NCBI RefSeq assembly: GCF_905220565.1
Contig: NC_059417.1
Location: forward strand, 10,650,518-10,714,517
Length of the DNA: 64,000 nucleotides
Direction of reading: 5' to 3'
Source: Melitaea cinxia
Lineage: Eukaryota; Arthropoda; Insecta; Lepidoptera; Nymphalidae
The notes beneath the pieces are model-generated. The model ran no database searches and was not told the DNA's origin. It was given only the letters and a program-made list of their open reading frames with translations. Positions 47,402 to 59,600 of this stretch are shown here, piece by piece; the stretch's first letter is position 1, and each line of letters opens with the position of its first letter. A program made the position numbers and the translations under genes.

Positions 47402-49671
47402 TGTTTTTTTGGAATTGTCCTAATTGGTAAACAAATATGGCGTACTTATGACCACAGACAATTAGAGTATAGTGTAGCTTAGTGAAGTGACACAAAGAGC
47501 AAATGAATGAACAATATCAATAAGCCATAGACAAAGTAAAATTAATTTTACATCGAAATATTTAATGATACCATATTGCTAAAATTATTTCAAAACCTAA
47601 TAATATATTGAATATTTTTGCTAAGAATTAGTAAGAGGAATTACGAAAAAAAATATTTATCGAGCATCGAGCATAAAAGGCAACAAAGGGGACTGTCCAT
47701 TTTGGCCCAAGGTGAACAGAATTCATACAAAAAAACAAATATACCAATAATTTTCGTAAATTAAATCATGTTTATTCGTGAATTGCAGTTTTATCAATAT
47801 AAACTGATAAAAAGTTTATTTAATAAGTATTTTAATTCATTAATTATATACTTCTAGTTTATTTTCGGTTGGTGATTTGATTACAACACGTTGCCAGTCT
47901 TAAAAAAACAATTATTATTAACGAACAATCGATTTTAAAATATTTTTAAATCAATTATTTGTTAAAATCGATTAAAAGTATTGTTAAATCGAATTAATAA
48001 GAAAAAAGTCTAAAAAAAGTCTATAAAAGTGTATTTAGTAAAAAAACATTTAACTTTGGTGAAAAATAAACTATTTTAGAAACATTGTTATTGACTAAAT
48101 AAAAAGCAAGCAATTAATTATATTAAATTCGATTATCGATTTAATCGATTTATTTGTTTATTGAAAATATTATTTATTATGGCAACCCTAAACTACAGAC
48201 TTTTGCTTCATACATTCATTTGACTTCGATGTTGCTTTCATGGTGATATAGCAACCTACTGTAAGGTTTTCCGTCAACCGAGAATTCATCACTACTGCGA
48301 CGTAAAATACACAGTAGGCATATTCATAAGTAGGAAAATATATTTTGTATTTATTTTATATGTAAACAATAAAGGTCAGGCAGAGAAGCCATAAAAAAAT
48401 ATTATTGCAACTGCATGGTTGGTCGACGGACAGTAGGTTGTTGTGGCCATGTCATGAAATTATTTGGTTTTTGGGCTGAAAAAGGTTTCAAGATTTTATA
48501 AATCTACCTGCCTAGTTTTTAGATAACATTCTGTTAACGTACGAATCCGATTAGTAAAACAAAAATAACAAAACAATGATTTTTTATTTCAGAAACCTTC
48601 TTGTAATTATCCACAAAAAAACAAAAAATGAAACACCTGGATACAAAACTATATCATTTTTCTAATTCATAATTGTTAGTACTACTAACTTAATATATAA
48701 TTATTATTCTCAGTGACTGTCCACTCGGGGCCGAAACCCCCATACAAAGTGGACAGTCCCCTATATATTTCGTTTATGTGATATGGTCGGTAAAAAAAAA
48801 GCCAAAAATAAAATTTACAACAAAATAAAGGGGCCGCCTGTGTCTAAAATAAGTCGACCCTATTAATATTATTGTCACATTATTTGTATTTACTATGAAT
48901 AAAAAACCTTGCGCCGGCGGCACACTCTCTCTAACATCTAAAAAAAGGACTAATAACATTGTACTCCACGAAGCTCTCATTGGGTAATCTTCAGTCTCAT
49001 CCTAAAGTCTCAAAATTTTTTCCTGTGAACTACAGTAAACGTTTATGCCGTTGCTATGTGGTATACTTTAATATTATATGGGATAGCATTAAAAATGTTC
49101 AGGATGAAATTGATATTCAGAAATATTCATAATATAAAATAAAACCTTTACAATGAACACTTTACCATAAATGATTGACATTTGCAATATTTTGTAAGCA
49201 TTTTTTTTGTGCGCTCAACATAAAAAAAAGAAGAAAAAAAAACAATTAATAACAAAATACAAATAAATAACAAATCGCTTTACTGTAATATTATTTAACA
49301 AGTTATAATTCGTGAAATTTTAAAATATAGTTAAAGAACATGGCCTATTTTATCGCTCATGCTGTTCATTCACTTATACTCATTCACTTCTAAAAATATT
49401 ATGACCACATCCCTATTTGCCTTATAAAAAAAGATATTGAAATGTCATATTCGAAAATATTAGTTATCTGTACTCTCGGAATTCGTATTTTGTAGTTTTT
49501 ATGTGTTTAAAATGATAAATTGATATTTGTTTTTAGTGAAATAAATAGTAAATGGAGTTTTACAAATGTCCGTAAGCTAATATTTTGTGAAAGTGAGTGA
49601 TAAATGCGGAAAAAACGTGAATTACGATTGACAGCGGTTTGTTTACCAATTAGGACAATTCCAAAAAAACA
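47402..49671. mobile_element. DNA transposon of 2.3 kb with ~34-bp inverted repeats
   Basis: The left end starts 'tgtttttttggaattgtcct' and continues 'aattggtaaacaaa' (47402-47435). The exact reverse complement ends the element at 49671. It lies within or beside (TA)n sequence on both sides, so the target duplication is unclear. A second inverted-repeat element at 47688-48761 sits inside. No intact transposase frame was found. The T-run start recalls the element at 7026, but the inner parts of the repeats differ. Confidence 0.85.
47688..48761. mobile_element. Nested DNA element with GGGGACTGTCCA ends
   Basis: The left end 'ggggactgtccattttgg' and the right end, read in reverse, 'ggggactgtccactttgtat' form terminal inverted repeats. 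The right end also contains a second internal copy of 'gactgtccact'. The length is 1074 bp, with no coding frame. Several 'aatcgatt' motifs occur in the middle. Confidence 0.8.

Positions 49672-49673
<2 letters not shown>

Positions 49674-49716
<43 letters not shown>
49674..49716. repeat. (TA)n microsatellite
   Basis: About 21 uninterrupted AT dinucleotides directly beside the right end of the 2.3-kb transposon. Confidence 0.95.
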
Positions 49717-49721
<5 letters not shown>

Positions 49722-50529
49722 AAAACAAATACATATCGCAAGTTTCACTTTAAACGATTTTAAACGTAAATATAATAAAATTTTATATTTAGGCAAGCAA
49801 AAGGAAATTTTAAATGTTAACATTACAATTATTTGAATAATACATAGTCCATTCTAAGCGAAATTACTCGAAAAGAAACAAAAAGTTACAGGTAACAAAA
49901 TTGGGGGTATTTGGAACTTTTTTGGAAGCCTTAAATTGTAAGCCCACACTATTTCATAATAATGATAACAGTAAAATTTTTCATAGCATAATATGCAAAT
50001 ATATTCTTTTAGGTGCATTCCGAATAACAAATAAACAACATTTTTTATTGAAACGATTACTTGACACTCTTCAATAGCTATTTACTTTAGCAACTTTGTA
50101 TATTAAAATGGACGATATAAGATCAAAATTTTTGACAGAATTATTGATAGAGGTCTCAAGGTTAAGCAGAAATATTTATTACGAGTTAACGCTTACACTA
50201 TAGTGCAATGGAATCAAGATTACGACTTAAGTCCGTTTCCTATAAATATAACGATTTGTTTTCCAAATGGACCGTTTAATTTTGACACCAGAAAACATCG
50301 TCCGCAAAATTAGGAGCAACAGCCAAATAACACAGCTCACAGTGTTGCTGTGTTACAAAATTCGGCATGGTCGTCATCGAACGGTTCGTAATAAAAAACA
50401 AATGGTTATTTGAATATAGGAACCGGAATTTTACACTTTAATACAATACGCACGATTATACACGTAATGGAAACGTTTTCACAGCCACATTACTAGAGAA
50501 AAATTTAAGAAATTTAAAAGAAAATCGTA

Positions 50530-51606
50530 TAACGTAAAACGGGGTTAAAAGGCACGATTTTGAAGTTCGTACGATAAATTTTCTATGTTTTCCTAGTAAA
50601 TATAAGCAAAAAATTAGTATTTTCATTTTCCGCCAGCTTATATTTTTATTATTATGATAAGAAATTATAAAACATGTTCTTATACAAAAAGATTTTTAAC
50701 CAAATATAGGTTGTCCCCATTCATATTAAACCGGGGTGAACTGGAACCGAAAAGCGAAATAGAGAAAATGCTTAGGGTTGGCAAAAATTTAAAACGTAGT
50801 TTAGTAGATACGGTAGTTAAGTCCGACAATCTAACAGTTAGAACACGTACACTAAAAAAAATTTTTAAGTAAACATTAAAGCTTTTAACTTGGTTAACTT
50901 TGTAACTTTGTTATAATATCTACAGATATTAAACAAATTTTGAGGGTCACTAATTAATGAACGAGAATTCGAGTATGTTTATACATTAATTATAACAATA
51001 TTTTGGAAATACCTCACTAGATATTCTGTTTCGTTAAATTTAAAATTAGTCATATCAATTTGGAAAGTTTTAATTTAGACTTGGGTAACTCATGAGTGAG
51101 TGATACAAATGAAACATATCTTTTCAAGTGAGCCAGTCTCTCATCAACTCACTTGCGTTTCAAATATATCTCCAGCTCACAGGCTTATGATTCATTTTCG
51201 AAAGACTGACGTACTGAGCGGGAGTAAACGAGACTGAGCTAGTGAGCCACTCGATCGGACGATGGCGTTTATCATACGAAAGAGAGAGACAGTTAGCTAT
51301 GGCTCTGTATCTTTTCGATTTATATTTCACTTAATCGTCTTGCTTCGAACAAGCGAAAAAGTACTTTTTTACGACTACATAAGGTAGGATTTTGGTTGCA
51401 TTATAAAATTATTGCACTGAGCTAAATGAGCTGAAGAGCTAAATGAGTCATATTTATCCTAAGATCAAAATGATATATACATATCTCTGTTTTCTTTTCA
51501 GTGATATAAACTTCGCAAGGCTATTTTAATTTAATGAAAATCATTGCCAAATTCTATTCCCGTAATCGTCCAATATAGCAATTCCTATTAACCCCGTTTT
51601 ACGTTA
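50530..51606. mobile_element. Unassigned DNA element with TAACGTAAAACGGGGTTAA ends
   Basis: 'taacgtaaaacggggttaa' (50530-50548) is mirrored exactly by 'ttaaccccgttttacgtta' (51588-51606). TA stands outside both ends, so a TA duplication is possible. A small frame (50654-50872) lies near the left end. The length of 1077 bp suggests a nonautonomous copy. Confidence 0.8.
50654..50872 (+). CDS. Small unrecognised ORF in the 50530 element
   Basis: 72 codons rich in Lys, Arg, Thr and Leu, with 'GELEPKSEIEKMLRVGKNLK' in the middle. I do not recognise it. The basic composition and position inside an inverted-repeat element would fit a relic of a transposon-encoded DNA-binding protein, but chance is possible. 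Confidence 0.2.
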   Translation: MIRNYKTCSYTKRFLTKYRLSPFILNRGELEPKSEIEKMLRVGKNLKRSLVDTVVKSDNLTVRTRTLKKIFK

Positions 51607-51609
51607 TAT

Positions 51610-52825
51610 TTTTATTTTGACAAACGATGACGTGCCTTGAAAATGTTGCTAGTGCAAAAAATGTTAAATTCGTATACAATATCTTTTTAATATACGCTGT
51701 AAATAATATAATTAAAGCTATCAAAGTTCTAAATCACTCAAGGTTTTCTAATATCTTGCGTTATTACATTTCAAATAAAAATAGCTTTATAAAAAATTCA
51801 ACTTACAACTTTCATAATTGCAGTTTTACGTTTTAATAACACCAAAAGAACAATAACTTACTTCGATTCATAATACCAATAATTTTTCAAATTGATCGCT
51901 TTAGTAAAAGTTGATTTTAAATTAACATGTTACTTTCATTGCTAAAATTATTCGAAAACAAGACAGTCGTAGCTAATGTCAAAATATTGAGCTCCGCAAA
52001 ATGAGAATAAAAAACATGGTAACTATCCCGTTTTTGAATAATTTTAGCAAAAGTTTCTTTGTTGTAACAAAGTGAAAATACCTCCTAAGCCTACCTCCAT
52101 TAAATTAAAAAAAAAAATCTAGTACAGTTCATACTGAAAAATGATTTTAATTTTTTGTGTATATAAAATAGAATAGTGACGGTTTTTTTTAAATATGTTT
52201 AATATAATAATTTATTTTTTGATAAAATATATTTCAAACAAAATGGCAAGTATAATTTGTACTTGTAAATAACTATAATATATAACATATTTGCTATACT
52301 GCATTATAATTGTTATAAATGTAAACAAAATAAAACCTTACCTTCGCAAATCTATACAAAGTTTTTTAATTGCATAACACAAACGGTCTGTTAAAAAAAG
52401 TAGCAAAAAATTAATTATGCTTCAAAAACAGATCGCTTCGAACACTCACTGGCAGTCGACAACGAATTTAAACGTCAAGTCAAACTGCCAGTTATAGTAA
52501 AAAGCAACTAAAAATCACTTCATTCATACTAACAACATTTATATGGGTAATTATTTTGTTTACATTTCGCAACATTATCGATTTATCACATAATAAATAA
52601 ATAAAAAATAACAAAACACAAATATATTAAATAACAAAATAAAATATAACAAACGTACACCCGGAACACTCTAGCGTTCACTCTCGGTATAATTTCAAAT
52701 AGCGTGATAAAGGGCGATGTCGTAAAGCGTTGCTAAGCGAAGCACAACCTAACACAGCACCTCGCACTGCGGTATACGCTGGAAATAGATAAACATATAA
52801 CGTTTTAACATAATAATTTATACGT
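51610..52825. other. Gene desert, nothing recognised
   Basis: AT-rich DNA. The slightly GC-richer stretch 52655-52770 has no open frame or recognised repeat. Confidence 0.4.
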
Positions 52826-52827
52826 TA

Positions 52828-53135
52828 CTAGCGGACCCAGCAGATGTCATGCCAGAAAACAGCTACTAAATTGGATTGCTTATAGACCGATAGCAGCGCC
52901 ACCTACCAGGTTCAATCGAAATAAAAACTACCATATCTCCAAGTTGGACTCCAAATTGGATTACTTACATATCGATAGCAGCGCCACCTACCGGGTCCAA
53001 TTGAGATAAAAACTACCATATCTCCAAGTTGGACTAAATTACAGATGTTTACAAAATTAGATAAAAATTGGTTCAGTAGTTTCGGCGTTTATCGCCCACA
53101 TACATCGTGACACAACATTTTGAAAGAATATATAT
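52828..53135 (+). repeat. LINE 3' fragment (RTE-like) with 85-bp tandem duplication
   Basis: Starts with 'actagcggacccagcagatg'. 'ttggattgct' or 'ttggattact' followed by 'gatagcagcgccacctacc' occurs at 52871 and 52956, 85 bp apart. Confidence 0.65.
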
Positions 53136-53142
53136 TGATATA

Positions 53143-53245
53143 GGTAGGACACAGCAGGCTGTATCCTGCTCAGAATTTGGAGCGACTGGGCATGTAACTC
53201 AATTTTACAAATAATCACAGTTAAATAATAAGACAACCACTCTGA
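53143..53245 (+). repeat. 5' fragment of repeat B
   Basis: 'ataggtaggacacagcaggc' to 'aaataatcacagttaaataa' matches the first third of repeat B. Confidence 0.6.
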
Positions 53246-53249
53246 TATA

Positions 53250-53545
53250 TTGCTGCGTTTGCCGTGTCGGCGGCGCTTAAACACCGAATGTCGCGGGTTC
53301 GATTCCCGCTCGTAGTGGATATTTGTGTTTATACAAATATTTATTTCCGGTGTGAAATACGTTAAGCTGTCGGTCCCGGTTGTTAAACACCTGAGAGCGA
53401 CCGTTACTCATAGTAGGGAATATATCCGCCAAACCGCAGTGGAGCAGCGTGGTGGATTAAGCAGTCCTTCTCCTGCATGGAGAGAGAGGCCTATGCCTAT
53501 GAATGGGATAGCAGTGGAATATTACAGACTGAATATATTTTGGAA
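53250..53545 (+). repeat. tRNA-derived SINE (family C, Metulj-like), full copy
   Basis: The head 'tgccgtgtcggcggcgctta' with the B box 'gcgggttcgattcccgc' is followed by 'tttatacaaatatttatttc' and 'gaatatatccgccaaaccgc'. The 3' end reads 'aggcctatgcctatgaatgg'. It is one of the best-preserved copies in the window. Confidence 0.82.
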
Positions 53546-53652
53546 AATGACGGTTCAAAAATTGTTTTTCAATGCTACTTGAATGGATATTTTCTAGATT
53601 AGAGTTAGATTTAGGCTATGCAGTGTGATGGCGGAGGCCGTACCGGGCGCGG

Positions 53653-56600
53653 TCACCAGAGGCGCGGCGCGGCCAGCCCGGGGAAGCCCCGCTCGCGCGC
53701 GCGCCAGTACTCGCCGCCGAACACCCACGCCTCCTCCTCGTCCGCCGCCTTGCTGCGGGCGGAGGCCGGCCGGTCAGTTTGTGTGCGTGGTGGGGAGGGG
53801 GGGGGGGGTTACATTCTACTACTAATGTAATCCTTTCTCATATGTCATATCATATACAACTGAGGTAGGGCACAGTAGGAAACATCCTGCTCAAAATATG
53901 GAGAAGTCCACCTGGGGTAGTACCTCGATCTTACAGAAGATCACAGCTAAATAATACTATATTCAAGCAGTTTTGTGTTCCTGGTGGTGAATAAGGTGAC
54001 CAGGGGGTATTGGGGGTATGGTCAACAAAGCGCTTACAATGCTTTGAGTAAGGTGACCAGAGCTAGTGGGGGGTATTGGGAGTAGGGTCAACAAAGCGCT
54101 TGCAATACTTCTGATGATGCAGGCGTCTTATAGGCTACAATAATCGCTAACCATCAGGTGAGTCGTACGCTTGTTTGACATCGGTAAAATATGACATCGG
54201 TAGATGGGGCCTCTAAGTGAGTGGGGGTATGGAACGTGCAGGGGTGTGGGGGGGTGCAGGGGTGCGGGGGGTGCGGGGGTGCGGGCGAGGTACCGGAACC
54301 AGGCGGGGCGGTGCTCGAGCTCGTCGCGGCGCCGCTCGCGCTGCGCCTGCTCCAGCTGGTGCTTGAACCGCTCCGCCGCCTCCACGTCGCCCTCCTCCAG
54401 GGCGCGCTGGTCCGGCCTGTGCCGAATATATTACACGGCGTTACATTTCTAAATGGGTTCCATAGCTTAATTGGCTAGAGCGCCGACACGGTCAGTCGGA
54501 GACGCGGGTTCGAATCCCGCTGGAGCGGTCAATTTTTGATATGATATTCAAAAATGTTTAGAATTCCTAATGTGTGGGCAACACAAAAATAAAATCGTAC
54601 ATATTAAAAATAGCATGGTGTCGTCTCCTGTCAAAGATTTTCATTGTAATATGAAACTTTGAATAGTTACGGGTCTCTGTAAAGAACTCACTAAAGACGG
54701 CGCCACGGTTCGCTTAAACCGAAAATAAAAATCATCATATCAAAAATTTCGCTCTAGCGGGTACATCGTTCCGTAGCTTAATTGGCTAGAGCGCCGACAC
54801 AGTCAGTCGGAGACGCGGGTTCGAATCCCGCTGGAGCGGTCAATTTTTGGTATGATATTCAAAAATGTCTAAATGGGTTTTCTTGTTCAAACTCTCATTG
54901 AGGCACCACAGGATATATCCAGCTCAAAATCTAAAGAAGTATCTTAATCTTGCAGAAGATAATACTGTTCTCAAGTAGTGTTCTGTTCCTGTGGTGTTTG
55001 AGGTCGTCTGGAAAGAGTTGGCAACGTGTTTGCAATGCTTCCGGTGTTACAGACGTCTACAGGCTTATGACGTGGGCCATAGATTGTTTGTCAACCAAGT
55101 TGAATTAAATGCACCTGTGAATTCGATTTCATGTGCGTGTGAGACCGTATTCTCGTGCGACCGTATTGCGATGCGATATTTGATAAATAAATCGATTGTA
55201 TTAAGATATGATTAATCGGTCCATCGTTAGAAATAACGATTATTTTTGACATCCTACATAAAAGTATGCATACTAATGTAAACGGCCTGCTGTATATGTA
55301 TAATATGTAGGATGTATAATTTTAAATACGAATGCATGAAAGGGAATGTAAGAGTATGCATGATGTAAAGAATGATTAACATTGACAGACGAACGTGTGA
55401 CAGAGAGTGTGGGTGTGGCGCTAAGAGAGTAAAGACGGCAAGACGTGTATAATTCCATTTTCTGTGTATTTGATTAAAGCGGTATATATGGTTATTTTTT
55501 TTTATATGTGTGTGTGTGTGTGTCTCTGTGTGTATGTGTGTGTGTGTGTGTGTGTGTGTACGTAAACGTACCGGAAGCGCGTGTCGGTGTGCGGCAGCAG
55601 CTCGCGCAGGCCGGGCTCCAGCTCGTTGAGCTCGATGGCGAAGCGCGTGAACCCGTAGTACAGCTCGTGCTCCGGCGGCATGGCGCCTGCAACGGGACGT
55701 CCGGGACATCACTTCACTGTCCGGCCGCCGGATATAGCCGCCCGGCAAATGTCGGCTGTATTTATTGTAACTATCGGACCGCTTCTTGTGACAAAACTTG
55801 CTACGTGATAGTTTTACATTAACACATTGACTACGTTATATTTATGTAACAATATTTGCTGGTTTAACTGGGGTAGGGCACAGCAAGAATTTCCTGCTCA
55901 AAATATGGAGCAGCCCGACTGGGGTAGTACCTCGACCTTGCAGAAGATCACAGCTAAATAATACTGTTTTCAAGCAGTATTGTGTTCCTGTTGGTGAGTA
56001 AGGTGACCAGAGCTCCTGGGGGGATTGGGGATTGGGTCGGCAACGCGCTTGCGATGCTTCTGGTGTTGCAGGCGTCTATGGCGCTACGGTAATCGCGTGG
56101 TGGGTGAGCCGTACGCTTGTTTGCCGACCTAGTGACATAAAGAAAAAAAAAGGAATATTGAGAATTACTCTGTGAAGCCGCAGAGTAAGATTAATATGAT
56201 ATGAATACAAATATTAGAGTTGAATATGTTTATACATTAAGTTAAGGTTGTCTATACTAAATTACTGTTGATTTATTGGTTGGTAAAACTGTGTCCGTTA
56301 CTTTTAATAAGTTTAATTTTTAAGCATCACGTCAGTGTTTGTAATGTTCTGAAAATACACTCTTCGCTTTGTAACTTCATATTAACTCAAAATTTAGATT
56401 TATACGCTGCTTTTATTTAAATACAAATACAAATACTCTTTATTGTACACTATCAGAGAAAAAAAAATTTACACCGAAAAAGAAAATATAGACATGTACA
56501 AAAGCCAGTCTTATCGCTAAAAGACCGCCTTTTGTACATGTCTATATTTTCTTATTATTATTTTTAAATTTACATCAATAAGGACAAGTAAAAACAATCA

Positions 56601-59600
56601 GAAAATATTATAAAGTAAACCTACTCGACCTAATTTGGTAACATAGTGTGAAACGTACCGGGCCTCCACAAGCACCTGGCGGCCGGGGAGTCCCCGGCGT
56701 ACATGGCCTCGGACCAGCGGCCCGCCAGCCGCAGCCGCGCGCCCGAGCCGGCGTCCGTGACCGCGCCGCGGACCTCGTGCCGGCTGTTGGACCACGAGCT
56801 GGCCTGCAACATGGAGCCGCCACTGTGGTTCTGCTCATCATTACCGCCATACAGTCCACTGCTGGACACAGGCCTCCACAAGTTCACGCCAAAAATAACG
56901 TCAACTCATGTGCTTTGCCCATAGTCAGCGCGCTGGGCGGGTCAGTGACCGCAGGGCTGGCTTTGTGCGGCCACTGTGGTTCTGCTCATCATTACAGCCT
57001 ATACAGTCCACTGCTGGACATAGGCCTCCACGAGTTCACGCCAAAAATAACGTGAACTCATGTGCTTTGCCCATAGTCACCACGCTGGGCAAGCGGGTCG
57101 GTGACCGCAGGGCTGGCTTTGTCGCACCGAAGACGCTGCTGCCCGTCTTCGGCCTGTGTATTTCAAAGCCAGCAGTTGAATGGTTATCCCGCCACCGGTC
57201 GGCTTTTTAAGTTCCAAGGTGGTAGCGGAACTGTGTTATCCCTTAGTCGCCTCTTACGACACCCGCAGGAAGAGAGGGGGTGGCTAAATTCTTTAGTACC
57301 GTAGCCACACAGTACAAGTAGTGTGGTTCTATTGCTGTAGCATATATCGATTTGACGACGCGTTGGTCGCGGGTTCGGTCTCACGACAGACATATGTATC
57401 GGCCATATAGATGTTTTTCGTGATCTGGGCGTTTTTACTTGTGTATTGTTCGTGTTACACAGGAGAAAATCCTTCTGGGGTCGTAGAGTGAGGCGTTTAT
57501 TTATTTATTTAATAATATGGGTTCAACTATTATTTTAGTATAAATATCTGGTCAAATCTTTTTCCAGTTGGAACTTTGTGTAGTAATATTCTAGTAGTTA
57601 GTCTGTTTGATGAGGAAAGCATCTTCCATCTTGACATAGCTAGGACATCCATCCTAGCATAGGTTTGACGTAGTTTACGTGCCACTCTAATTAACTACTG
57701 GTGACTAGCGGTACCTCGACGACTAATTACTAAATATTAGATGACAATTCTTATATGATAATATTATTAAAAAGAAATGGCTTACATATATAAAAATATT
57801 CTGTATTTTAAGAATTTAACTACAGTTTATTTTTCATTATAATATATAAATCCTAGTAGAAACATCACACCATTTAAAATGTAGCCGTAACTTTATGTAT
57901 ATATATATATATACATTTATCTGGGTCTTGTGTATTTATGTTTTGGGATAATCTGTATCTAGGACTGTGTGGATTGAACGAGTTGTAAGACCCGCTGTTC
58001 TGTTGTCCCGAATATATAACTGTCTTTTGACATATTTAACAGCAAGTTACCTTAATAAAGTTGAGTTTGCAAGAGATGTTGGTCCCGTGGCAAGTAATGT
58101 GCATGTCTCCGTACTGGTCAACCCAGCGCTGGCCGCCGAACAGGTTGTGAACGCATGTCGTCACCTGCAACGGTTATATATATATTTTATATCACTAGTT
58201 TGGCAAACAAGCGTACAGCTCACCTGATGGTAAGCGATTACCGTAGCTTATAGACGCCTGCAACACCAGAAGCATCGAAAGCGCGTTGCCGACCCAAAGC
58301 CCAATCCCCCCCAGGAGCTCTGGTCACCTTACTCACCAACAGGAACACAATACTGCTTGAAAACAGTATTATTTAGCTGTGGTCTTCTGTATGGTCGAGT
58401 TACTACCCCAGTCGGGCTGCTCCATATTTTGAGCAGGAAATTCCTGCTGTGCCCTACCTCAGTTAAAGCATATTATCAATAACTAATACAAAATTGGGCG
58501 CAGCTAGTTCACTCGCGTAATATCGGATCCCGTGGGAGAGCCGGGATTAAAAAGTAGCCTGTGTGTCCTTCTGAATCTTCAGCTATCTACATTCCAAGTT
58601 TCATAACAATCAGTTCAGCAGTTTTTGCATTATAAAATTAAAAACATACACTCACTCATCCTACATCACCACAACTTTCGCATTTGTAATATTAGCAGGA
58701 TAGGCGGAGTTTGTTCTTATGACAAATGGGGAAATGATTGTAGACGGAAGTACACGGAAGAAATTACGATAACTCATAGAAATATATTGTAAAAATACTC
58801 GATTTTATCATTTTTTTAGATTATTCTATATTGATATTGAGAGGTACTGTAATCTTATCTTCCTTCATCTTTCTCCTACAAGGGAAATGAGGCCTATGCC
58901 CAGCAGTGGGATATTACAAGCTGAAGCGTAATCTAAGCGGTTGGATTTTAACATACGAAATATTAAATTCCTCAAAAACAAGAAAGAACAATCCGGGCAG
59001 TACACTAATTTAGTACATATTTTATAAATGTTTACTGACCTTGTTCCAACTATAATGGTCGCCAGTGGTGAGTAGTTTAACATGGACTCTTCCGGCGGGC
59101 TGGAATTCCATGGATTTCCCCCAGAACTTTGTCTTGATCCGCGCCTCCTGCCAGAATACCCATCGAGGGGATTCTGCGTGACACACCGAGATCGGGGGGT
59201 GATGGGAGACCTTAAAAAACAAAAGTTGAGATTAGGAATAAGCAATTATGTATTACTTTGGCCTTTGATATATGAACAAAGGATTTGTTCAACATTTGTT
59301 TTTGGATGGTATTTACTTAAATTTTCGATGTTGGACAAAATTTCTATAATAAAAATATGTTATGTTAAAAATTGTATTATGTCTTTGTTGTTTTTATAAA
59401 TATGAATAAAAAAAATCGTATTGTTGATTCTAGAAATTAATCTTAAACTTCATTTTAAGCTTGACGTTGAAGTAAAACTTCTTCAGGTCACCACATAAGA
59501 TGTTCTGAGATAGATCATACACCATGTTCCAATGTAATTTTTAATATATTAGCTTGTTGGCTAAGTTTCAATCTTCATCACCGTGGGAGAGTACTGTGAT

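Noticed and set aside
51070..51470. Weak inverted similarity between 'ggtaactcatgagtgagtga' and the region near 51440
   Set aside because: Only short, imperfect matches. Not enough to call an element within the 50530-51606 unit.
53618..54478. GC-rich frames on the plus strand
   Set aside because: Antisense shadows of ORP exons and of GT-rich intron sequence. The minus-strand frames join correctly by splicing.
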